Assembly (NCBI GenBank): GCA_964627665.1
Contig: CAZVKG010000095.1
Location: 1-11,294 of the forward strand
DNA: 11,294 nucleotides
Direction of reading: 5' to 3'
From: UBA1351 sp964627665
Lineage (GTDB): Bacteria > Bacillota > Clostridia > Lachnospirales > Vallitaleaceae
Of this stretch, positions 1 through 5,696 are shown in pieces. Both the position numbers and the translations under genes were made by a program. Positions within the stretch are counted from its first letter, which is position 1. Each line of letters starts with the position of its first letter. The notes under the pieces are model-generated. The model searched no databases, was not told the origin of the DNA, and saw only the letters and a program-made list of their open reading frames with translations.

Positions 1-437
1 AATTGCATCTCAGTTAATATAATTGTCTTATCCATAATATTCACTTCATGCTTTTCAGGCATCAATAAGTGACCTTGTCGCAAGAAAAAAAAAGGAGGAT
101 TTTCTGACTCAAAAATCTTACATTTTAGATTTTTATCTATTTCGATAATTGAAAATGTCGAATAGGCTATTTTGCGAACTTTGCAGACAGGTAATGTATG
201 TGCAATCGTATCGATGACTTCCTCAATGTCTGCACCTTTTTTAAGCATAGTGATTGCGATTTTTGACGTCAACGTTGCTAATATATTCGCTTTTACACCA
301 CTTCCGAGTCCATCTGCAAGAACAATAATCGTACGTTCGTCAGATTGAAACACTTCGACTTTGTCACCACATAATTCTTCATCTTTTTTATTAAGACTAT
401 TATGTCCAACTTCTACAAATATTTGTCTGGAAGGCAT
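1..437 (-). CDS. SpoIIE/PP2C-type serine/threonine phosphatase, 3' end cut by window edge
   Basis: I translated this partial gene by hand: it is open from the ATG at 437 to the window edge, giving 145 residues. The phosphatase core is recognisable. An Asp in a CGDKVEV segment (D25) is followed about 15 residues later by ADGLGSG (D42, G43, G45, G47), the metal-binding signature of SpoIIE/PP2M phosphatases, and then by a helix starting at VKAN. No signal peptide or membrane segment is seen in this part, so it is probably cytoplasmic. Family members dephosphorylate anti-sigma-factor antagonists (STAS proteins) or other phosphoproteins. The start overlaps the stop of the hydrogenase-like gene by one base (TGATG), and its GGAGG lies 9 bases upstream inside that gene, so the two are translationally coupled. 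It is the likely output of the hydrogenase/PAS sensor. The remaining C-terminal part and its partner proteins lie outside the window. Confidence 0.85.
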   Translation of the reverse strand, partial: MPSRQIFVEVGHNSLNKKDEELCGDKVEVFQSDERTIIVLADGLGSGVKANILATLTSKIAITMLKKGADIEEVIDTIAHTLPVCKVRKIAYSTFSIIEIDKNLKCKIFESENPPFFFLRQGHLLMPEKHEVNIMDKTIILTEMQ

Positions 438-2176
438 CAAAATTCACCTCCATCATGCATGAACAATTGATTCAGACTTTTTAGGCTCATTTTTGTTTCA
501 GCTGTTGTTTCTCCAAGTAAGCTGGCTATTTCTTGGGCGACGCGCATTTGCTTATCAATAACTTCTTGGGTTTTTGACAATGTTTTTTCTTTGGCTGCAT
601 TAAACTCCTTACGTCGCTTTTCATCTCCAGTAATATCTGTCAAAAAAATAATCCTTTGATTGGTCTCTTCTAAACAAACCATATTGATAATAAAATAACG
701 ATTAGACTCATTAAAATATATTTTTTTGTTCTTAATATATAAATTTTCTTTAATATCATCAATAAATACCTGATCATTTAAAAATAATTGGATTGGCATG
801 TCTTTAACCGGGAGTTGTTCTTCATTAAACAACTGATTAAAGCTTGGATTCACCTCTTTTATTGTTAAATCATTATCAATTACTAAGACACCATTTGGAC
901 TATTTTCTATCATAACATTCTGAAGACTCTCCGCTTTTTCACGTAAATAAGGCAAGCAAGTTTCAATATCTGAATAGCCAAAATAAACGGCTTTTGCTTT
1001 ATCATAGCAAGCTTTATAACCACATGCCCCACAATTCAACTCATCTTTAGTCGAATATTTTCCCATTTTTCGCATTATTTCTCGTACAATAAGTGTATTG
1101 GGTTCTTGTTGATTCTTTTGAAGATCGGTAAATGTTCTAAAAATTTCCAGATCTTCTTCATCCATTTTACTGGAGCCTTTTATAGTATTTGCCGTAACCC
1201 AAGCATCCGTTTTCTGTTTTGCATATTCCCGCATATAAATCTCTTTTTGAAAACGCCCCAAGTAATTTTTCGGCATATCCGGCCCATTAATACAACTCCC
1301 ATCACAGATATTCATCTCTATACAACAATGCTCTATATTTCCTAATCGTAATTCATCAAGTACTTCTTTGCAATTATCAATCCCATCCACATGAATAAAA
1401 CGCAGCGCTTGATCTTCACGTCGTTCATATTTTGGATTTCTTAAACTTCCTCCAAGCGGAAATGCTCGTCCTCGCTGACTTCCAACCGCATCGAATGTAT
1501 CTATTTCACAAGTACTCAAGGAAATCTTCTCTGATTTAAAAAGAAGTTCTAATTCTTCAAATGTTACAACGGCATCAATGGAGCCCGGCAATTCTTCTGC
1601 CTCAGCCATTTTTGCCAAACACGGACCAATAAACACCGTCTTTACTTCTTTCCCATATCTTTGTTTGATACTTCGTCCATGGGCAATCATCGGTGATACA
1701 ACCGGTATAACATATGGAATTAACATGGGATAGTACTCTTCAATTAAATAATTCGCTGATGGACAACAACTTGTTATATAATTTTTCTGTGTATTCTTTT
1801 CAATACACTCATCATAATATCCAGCAATAATTTCTGCACCAAAAGCCGTTTCTTCAACGTGGTTAAACCCTAGTTTTTTTAAAGCAGACACCATCTTTCC
1901 CGGTTCAACTAAACCAAAGGCACCAACAAATGATGGCGCAATAGAGACAATAACCCTTGCATCGGATTCAATCATCGATTTAACCCGGCTTAATTGGCTA
2001 GTTATTTTTAAGGCTTCTTGAGGACATGAAGCTTGACAAAGCCCACATTTAATACACAAAGCATCCATGATTTTACGTTCAGCTTTATTGAAACTTATTG
2101 CTTTTGTCGGACAAATGCGTAAGCACTTATAACAATTATCGCATTTGTCCTTGTCAAATTCAATGAACTTCATCAT
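437..2176 (-). CDS. HydS-like putative sensory [FeFe]-hydrogenase with C-terminal Fe-S and PAS domains
   Basis: The protein has 579 residues. The N-terminus carries two [4Fe-4S] ferredoxin motifs (C12, C15, C18, C22 and C41, C44, C47, C51). Residues about 75-310 are an [FeFe]-hydrogenase large-subunit fold. All four expected H-cluster cysteines are present: C138 in TSCCPS, C186 in GPCLAK, and C291 and C295 in CDGSCINGP. An additional four-Cys Fe-S domain follows (C382, C385, C390, C407), as in RnfB and corrinoid Fe-S proteins. A PAS domain spans about 420-515 and a short coiled-coil-like tail ends the protein. Fusion to PAS and a following SpoIIE phosphatase match what is known as group C (phosphatase-linked, C3) [FeFe] hydrogenases, regarded as H2 or redox sensors. 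It has no membrane segment. Several residues around the H-cluster differ from catalytic enzymes. The start overlaps the upstream stop (ATGA), with AGGTGG upstream. Identity as a hydrogenase homologue is near certain; the sensory role is inferred. Confidence 0.9.
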   Translation of the reverse strand: MMKFIEFDKDKCDNCYKCLRICPTKAISFNKAERKIMDALCIKCGLCQASCPQEALKITSQLSRVKSMIESDARVIVSIAPSFVGAFGLVEPGKMVSALKKLGFNHVEETAFGAEIIAGYYDECIEKNTQKNYITSCCPSANYLIEEYYPMLIPYVIPVVSPMIAHGRSIKQRYGKEVKTVFIGPCLAKMAEAEELPGSIDAVVTFEELELLFKSEKISLSTCEIDTFDAVGSQRGRAFPLGGSLRNPKYERREDQALRFIHVDGIDNCKEVLDELRLGNIEHCCIEMNICDGSCINGPDMPKNYLGRFQKEIYMREYAKQKTDAWVTANTIKGSSKMDEEDLEIFRTFTDLQKNQQEPNTLIVREIMRKMGKYSTKDELNCGACGYKACYDKAKAVYFGYSDIETCLPYLREKAESLQNVMIENSPNGVLVIDNDLTIKEVNPSFNQLFNEEQLPVKDMPIQLFLNDQVFIDDIKENLYIKNKKIYFNESNRYFIINMVCLEETNQRIIFLTDITGDEKRRKEFNAAKEKTLSKTQEVIDKQMRVAQEIASLLGETTAETKMSLKSLNQLFMHDGGEF

Positions 2177-2415
2177 ATCAGACCACCTGCGATATACTTA
2201 TTAAAAAAGTCTTTCGTCTCATTTGACTGAATGGAGTAAATGCGCTCACCATTAACACGAATACTGACGCCAGTTCCACATGCCCCAAGGCAAAACGAGG
2301 ATTTAAGTTCAATTGTATCTTCAAGCTGGTGTTCAGCAATTAGTCGTTTCATATCTTGTATGACATCATAAGACCCTTTTAAATGACATGCACTTCCTAT
2401 ACATATTTCTATCAT
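2173..2415 (-). CDS. Small thioredoxin-like [2Fe-2S] ferredoxin (NuoE/HydC C-terminal-like)
   Basis: This 80-residue protein has the four-cysteine pattern of thioredoxin-like [2Fe-2S] ferredoxins: C5-x4-C10 in CIGSACHLKGS and C42-x3-C46 in CLGACGTG. The same fold forms the electron-transfer domain of NuoE and of NAD-linked hydrogenase subunits, but those carry an N-terminal helical extension that is missing here. It is the first gene of the operon and its stop overlaps the start of the hydrogenase-like gene, so both are probably made in matched amounts. The likely role is to pass electrons to or from the N-terminal ferredoxin domains of that protein; this is inference from context. An AGGAGG sits 5 bases before the ATG. 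A promoter with a Rex-like operator lies directly upstream. Confidence 0.88.
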   Translation of the reverse strand: MIEICIGSACHLKGSYDVIQDMKRLIAEHQLEDTIELKSSFCLGACGTGVSIRVNGERIYSIQSNETKDFFNKYIAGGLI

Positions 2416-2461
2416 GATAACCTCCTAGTATACTGTGATATCCTATTTTTGTTTTTTTACA

Positions 2462-2479
2462 TTGTTAATTATATCACAA
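2462..2479 (-). promoter_or_regulatory. Candidate Rex operator overlapping the hydrogenase-operon -10 box
   Basis: The 18 bases TTGTTAATTATATCACAA (plus-strand reading) match the Rex consensus of clostridia and other Firmicutes, TTGTTAA-N4-TTAACAA, at all 7 left-arm and 5 of 7 right-arm positions. The site covers the -10 box of the promoter that reads leftward into the Fe-S/hydrogenase operon. Binding there would block RNA polymerase, and Rex releases DNA when NADH is high. The match is seen directly; binding is inferred. AT-rich intergenic DNA makes chance resemblance possible. Confidence 0.5.
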
Positions 2480-2495
2480 TATATCAACAAGTAAA
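2468..2495 (-). promoter_or_regulatory. Promoter of the [2Fe-2S]/hydrogenase/phosphatase operon
   Basis: On the minus strand a perfect TATAAT (2473-2468) is preceded, after 16 bases, by TTTACT (2495-2490), a 4 of 6 match to the sigma-A -35 box. Transcription would begin near 2461, leaving a leader of about 45 bases before the ATG at 2415. The promoter lies in the 110-base gap after gltS, so this operon can be expressed independently. Confidence 0.55.
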
Positions 2496-2525
2496 GTCTT
2501 TTCGAGAAGGTTTGTTACTTTTTTA

Positions 2526-3899
2526 TCAATTTTTCATTCCACGTCCTAGAATCCCACACCCTATTGTAACTATACTTGTAAAAATAAGCACCGGAATTGT
2601 TCCAAATTGAAATACAAGGGGTAGAGAGGCTGCTGTAAATAATCCTCCGCCTACAAACAGTTCAAAAAGCAACTGTTTATATCCAAAGCTTTCTAATGCT
2701 GGGGTCTTTTGATCGGGATCTGTTACGCGCATAAGTAACAACCCTGTCGCCGTCACCCCCATTGATTGGCCAAAGTCACCAATGCCTCGTTCAAACCAAA
2801 AGTCCGGTAATATGCGTGGCGCAATAAAGATAAATGCAAATACGGTCCAAATAATTCCCGTTACTGATAGCAATAAAAACGGGATCAAATTATTTCCAAT
2901 TGCTGATAGCGATAATGTTGCAAGAGCACTAACAATTAGTACATCCAAAGCAAATCCTTGAATACGGTTAATTAGCAGTCGATCCACTGTTTTATACTTA
3001 TCTGTTTTTTCAAGTATTTTTTCAACAATAATTCCACCAAGCATAGCTAATGGAAATAATGGAACGTACCGCAAGAGATAGATACCTGTGGCATTACCCC
3101 AAGTCACTTGTTCAATCCAAACTAAAGCTTGAAGTATAAGATAGCCTACAATAATCGCTAAACCAATATATCCAAAATGAAGAGACAAGGGTTCAATGGA
3201 TTCTGAACGTGTGCTTAAATATCCTGCCGGTTCACGTATATCTAGCTCAATAATACCTTTCTTATCTAAGCGGCTACGTTCTTCCATCTTAATCGGATAA
3301 ACAAGTTTTTCTTTACGCATAGCCCAATTAATTAAGGCTATACCAATTAAGACCCCGGCTAATACTCCAACGGTTGCTAGTCCAATAGCCAAATCACTTC
3401 CTTCCGGAAAACCTACTTCAACAAAGGTTTCACTTAAACCTGCCGCTGTCCCGTGACCACCTACAAATCCGATTTCGATGAGTGTTCCGGCTAGTGGATT
3501 GACATCGAAAAAAGGGGTTAACACAAAAAATGTTAAGGCTAAACCTACGGTATATTGTCCAAAAGAAATAATATAACCCAAAAGGACTTGGGGACCTGAC
3601 GATTTCCAGACTTCCCCAATAGAAGGCATGACCTTACCAATAAATAATGCTGCAAAGACTACATTGATCATTAACCCCGGAAGCGCGGTCCACGTATCCA
3701 TCACAAAAGATGGAAAGATGTCAACCTCTAATAATCGACCCAATACCTCCGGTCCAATAATTAATGCTAATAATCCGGCAACAAGTGAACTTGGCAAAAA
3801 AAGATTCTGTAGTACGGGTGTTTTTATACGAATCCATTTTCCGGCGACTAAAAACCCACCTAATAATAATAAGCTAAAACCTATCGTATTTGCGTTCAT
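2526..3899 (-). CDS. gltS: Sodium/glutamate symporter, GltS family
   Basis: This polytopic membrane protein of 457 residues has about ten or more hydrophobic segments in two halves, separated by a charged cytoplasmic stretch (about 194-240). Each half carries the re-entrant-loop motif typical of GltS: GGHGTAAG at 147-154 and GVTATGLLLMR at 381-391. The family imports glutamate with Na+. This protein is longer than the roughly 400 residues of E. coli GltS, mostly because of the central linker, so substrate specificity could differ. I chose the ATG at 3899 because GGAGGG lies 7 bases upstream of it. An in-frame ATG at 3914 would put that ribosome binding site inside the gene and has none of its own. 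The gene stands alone with its own promoter, divergent from arsR. No convincing terminator follows it, so some read-through into the hydrogenase operon is possible. Confidence 0.85.
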   Translation of the reverse strand: MNANTIGFSLLLLGGFLVAGKWIRIKTPVLQNLFLPSSLVAGLLALIIGPEVLGRLLEVDIFPSFVMDTWTALPGLMINVVFAALFIGKVMPSIGEVWKSSGPQVLLGYIISFGQYTVGLALTFFVLTPFFDVNPLAGTLIEIGFVGGHGTAAGLSETFVEVGFPEGSDLAIGLATVGVLAGVLIGIALINWAMRKEKLVYPIKMEERSRLDKKGIIELDIREPAGYLSTRSESIEPLSLHFGYIGLAIIVGYLILQALVWIEQVTWGNATGIYLLRYVPLFPLAMLGGIIVEKILEKTDKYKTVDRLLINRIQGFALDVLIVSALATLSLSAIGNNLIPFLLLSVTGIIWTVFAFIFIAPRILPDFWFERGIGDFGQSMGVTATGLLLMRVTDPDQKTPALESFGYKQLLFELFVGGGLFTAASLPLVFQFGTIPVLIFTSIVTIGCGILGRGMKN

Positions 3900-3906
3900 C
3901 CTATAT

Positions 3907-3912
3907 CCCTCC
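3907..3912 (-). promoter_or_regulatory. Ribosome binding site that fixes the gltS start
   Basis: GGAGGG on the minus strand lies 7 bases before the ATG at 3899 and overlaps the alternative ATG at 3914, which therefore is unlikely to be used. Confidence 0.75.
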
Positions 3913-3930
3913 ATCTAAAATAATGTCTTT

Positions 3931-3959
3931 ATTATAACATAGGTTTATTTTTTATCCAA
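3931..3959 (-). promoter_or_regulatory. Promoter of gltS
   Basis: On the minus strand TTGGAT (3959-3954) and a perfect TATAAT (3936-3931) are separated by 17 bases, a good sigma-A promoter. The -35 box lies only 6 bases from the -35 box of the divergent arsR promoter. Confidence 0.65.
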
Positions 3960-3965
3960 AACACC

Positions 3966-3994
3966 TTGACATTATATTATTATATTGATACTAT
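3966..3994 (+). promoter_or_regulatory. Promoter of the arsR operon
   Basis: A perfect TTGACA (3966-3971) is followed after 17 bases by TACTAT (3989-3994), a 4 of 6 match to the -10 box. The start of transcription would fall near 4000-4003, within the inverted repeat assigned to ArsR. Confidence 0.6.
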
Positions 3995-4017
3995 ATACAT
4001 ATTCTTATATGTGCATA
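3992..4017 (+). promoter_or_regulatory. Candidate ArsR operator (inverted repeat)
   Basis: ACATAT-TCTT-ATATGT (3997-4012) is a perfect 6-4-6 inverted repeat. It extends, after a two-base mismatch on each side, with TAT (3992-3994) and ATA (4015-4017). Its size and symmetry fit the roughly 12-2-12 operators of ArsR/SmtB repressors. It overlaps the -10 box and likely transcription start, so binding would repress the operon until the metalloid is bound. The palindrome is seen; the protein partner is inferred from position. Confidence 0.6.
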
Positions 4018-4038
4018 TGAATTAAAAAGGAGCGACTT

Positions 4039-4398
4039 ATGGACTTAACTGCTATTTTTAAACTATTATCTGATGAGACCCGATTACGTGTTATTAGCTT
4101 AATCTATCAAGAAGAATTATGTGTTTGCGAGCTTTGTGGGATTCTAGAAAAACCTCAGCCCAAAATATCGAAAGTTCTTTCAAAATTAAGAGACATGGAT
4201 TTAGTTACCGATGAGCGAAAAGAAAAATTTGTTTTTTATACACTGAAGAAAACGAATCCGCTATTAAATCACACGATTGAGTTTATCTTAAATCAGCAAG
4301 GAGACTACCCTCTTCTTGAAAATGACCACCAACGTTTACAAAACAAAGAAAAGTATATTGATCAATGTTCACTCGAAGCACTACGGGAAATATCATAA
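4039..4398 (+). CDS. arsR: ArsR/SmtB-family metalloregulatory repressor, arsenite-type
   Basis: This 119-residue winged-helix protein carries ELCVCELC at residues 26-33 (C28, C30, C33), at the start of the DNA-binding region. It is nearly identical to the ELCVCDLC As(III)/Sb(III)-binding site of classic ArsR. The recognition helix follows (about residues 38-52, QPKISKVLSKLRD). The family represses its own operon and leaves DNA when trivalent arsenic binds the cysteines. An AAGGAG lies 6 bases before the ATG. It is the first gene of a three-gene plus-strand operon, and an inverted repeat in its promoter is the likely operator. Because the partner permease resembles ArsP, the true inducer may be a methylated or aromatic arsenical rather than inorganic arsenite. 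Confidence 0.9.
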   Translation: MDLTAIFKLLSDETRLRVISLIYQEELCVCELCGILEKPQPKISKVLSKLRDMDLVTDERKEKFVFYTLKKTNPLLNHTIEFILNQQGDYPLLENDHQRLQNKEKYIDQCSLEALREIS

Positions 4399-4424
4399 GT
4401 GGGTGATACAGAAAGGAACTTAAC

Positions 4425-5429
4425 ATGAATATTTTTAAATGGTTAAACAACCAATTGCTTAAAATGGATTGGCTATACGAAGGGATCCAAAAGCTTGTGG
4501 AAAATGTATTTGGACTTGATATGAATTCGCAACTTGGTGGTAGCATACACTTTTTCATCTATGATGTCATAAAGATTTTTATTTTGCTATCCTTCTTAAT
4601 TTTTTCAATATCTTATGTTCAAAGCTTTTTTCCTCCGGAGCGAACACGAAAAATTTTAGGACGGTTTAAAGGCTTAACTGCAAATATTCTTGCGGCACTC
4701 CTTGGAACAATTACACCTTTTTGCTCCTGTTCTTCGATTCCACTCTTTATCGGCTTTACTAGCGCAGGACTTCCCATTGGTGTCACTTTTTCTTTTTTGA
4801 TTTCCTCACCATTAGTTGACCTTGCCTCTGTATTGCTTCTAGCAAGTATTTTTAATTGGCGCACAGCCTTCGCCTATGTTATTGTAGGACTTGTTCTTGC
4901 AGTTATCGGCGGTAGTCTAATCAGCAAGCTCAAGTTAGAAAAATACGTTGAATCCTTTGTTTTTAAAAACAAGTCAATGGAAGCACAGCAAGTGACTCTC
5001 ACCAAAAAAGAACGGCTTATGTTTGCCAAAGACCAAGTTCTTGACATTATCAAAAAAGTTTGGTTATATATCCTTATCGGTGTTGGTATTGGTGCCCTCA
5101 TTCATAACTGGATTCCGGAAGATGTTATTACCGCACTTCTAGGTCAAGATAAGTGGTATTCGGTCCCTTTAGCTACCATTGTTGGTGTACCTATGTATGC
5201 TGATATTTTCGGGACCTTACCTATTGCTGAAGCCCTTGTCGCAAAAGGCGTTGGTATTGGTACCGCTCTTGCTTTTATGATGGCTGTCACTGCATTATCT
5301 TTACCTTCAATGATTATGCTTAAAAAGGTTGTCAAACCAAAGCTACTCATCATCTTTGTAACGATTGTAACGATTGGTATACTTATTATCGGTTTTTCCT
5401 TTAATGCATTTGGGTCACTACTGATATAA
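4425..5429 (+). CDS. arsP: ArsP-type permease (DUF318/PF03773 family), probable organoarsenical or metalloid exporter
   Basis: This integral membrane protein has 334 residues and about eight hydrophobic segments in two related halves separated by a charged loop (about 168-205). The first half holds the family hallmark TPFCSCSS (97-104; C100 and C102), followed by PLFIGFTSAGLPIG. The second half holds the related segment VPMYADIFGTLPIAEAL (255-271). The cysteine pair is expected to bind a thiophilic substrate. Characterised ArsP proteins export trivalent methyl or aromatic arsenicals, but the broader family is poorly defined, so the substrate is uncertain. It follows arsR by 26 bases, with AAAGGA upstream of the ATG, and precedes a thioredoxin-like gene. 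No arsB, acr3, arsA or arsC gene is present here, which supports a role distinct from the standard arsenite pump. Confidence 0.8.
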   Translation: MNIFKWLNNQLLKMDWLYEGIQKLVENVFGLDMNSQLGGSIHFFIYDVIKIFILLSFLIFSISYVQSFFPPERTRKILGRFKGLTANILAALLGTITPFCSCSSIPLFIGFTSAGLPIGVTFSFLISSPLVDLASVLLLASIFNWRTAFAYVIVGLVLAVIGGSLISKLKLEKYVESFVFKNKSMEAQQVTLTKKERLMFAKDQVLDIIKKVWLYILIGVGIGALIHNWIPEDVITALLGQDKWYSVPLATIVGVPMYADIFGTLPIAEALVAKGVGIGTALAFMMAVTALSLPSMIMLKKVVKPKLLIIFVTIVTIGILIIGFSFNAFGSLLI

Positions 5430-5460
5430 GAACAAAGCACACTTACAAAAGGAGATTATT

Positions 5461-5691
5461 ATGATTATTAAAATTTTAGGTTCCGGTTGTCCCAACTGTA
5501 AAAAACTAGAAGCAAACACAAAAAAAGCTCTTAAAGAGCTTAATTTGGAAGCAACTGTTGAAAAAGTTGAAGATTTCGAAAAAATAATGGAGTACGGTGT
5601 TATGAGTACACCGGCACTGGTTGTTGACGAAGAAGTCAAATTTTTTGGACGGGTTGCTTCACCCAAAGACATTGCAAAATATCTTCAATAA
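5461..5691 (+). CDS. Small thioredoxin-like redox-active disulfide protein
   Basis: This 76-residue protein has a thioredoxin/glutaredoxin-like fold with the active site CPNC (C10, C13) near the N-terminus and a TP cis-proline (P51). It matches the family annotated as redox-active disulfide protein 2, which often sits beside permeases of the ArsP/DUF318 type. It lacks a signal peptide and is cytoplasmic. An AAAGGAG precedes the start and the gene lies 31 bases after the permease. It probably reduces or hands over the permease substrate, or keeps the permease cysteines reduced; neither is shown by sequence. The gene ends just before a hairpin terminator and only 5 bases from the end of the convergent trkH. 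Confidence 0.85.
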   Translation: MIIKILGSGCPNCKKLEANTKKALKELNLEATVEKVEDFEKIMEYGVMSTPALVVDEEVKFFGRVASPKDIAKYLQ

Positions 5692-5696
5692 TTTTT

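Noticed and set aside
84..98. A run of A followed by GGAGG on the plus strand looks like a ribosome binding site.
   Set aside because: It is the antisense of an in-frame Pro-Pro-Phe-Phe-Phe stretch of the phosphatase, and no plausible plus-strand gene follows.
437..451. The hydrogenase-like protein ends in the residues GGEF, resembling a diguanylate cyclase signature.
   Set aside because: There is no cyclase domain around it. The residues arise because the Shine-Dalgarno GGAGGTGAA of the downstream phosphatase gene happens to be read in frame.
1106..1345. Plus-strand open frames of 60-130 codons inside the hydrogenase, gltS, trkH, trkA and receiver genes.
   Set aside because: They lie opposite well-supported genes, lack convincing ribosome binding sites and domains, and have compositions expected of antisense frames.
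2489..2520. A weak hairpin with AAGTAA/TTACTT arms after gltS, considered as its terminator.
   Set aside because: The T-run lies on the plus-strand side, whereas gltS reads the other way. The stem is AT-only and overlaps the -35 box of the next operon.
3900..3914. An alternative gltS start at 3914 adding five residues.
   Set aside because: Its codon overlaps the GGAGGG that serves the ATG at 3899, and no ribosome binding site precedes it.
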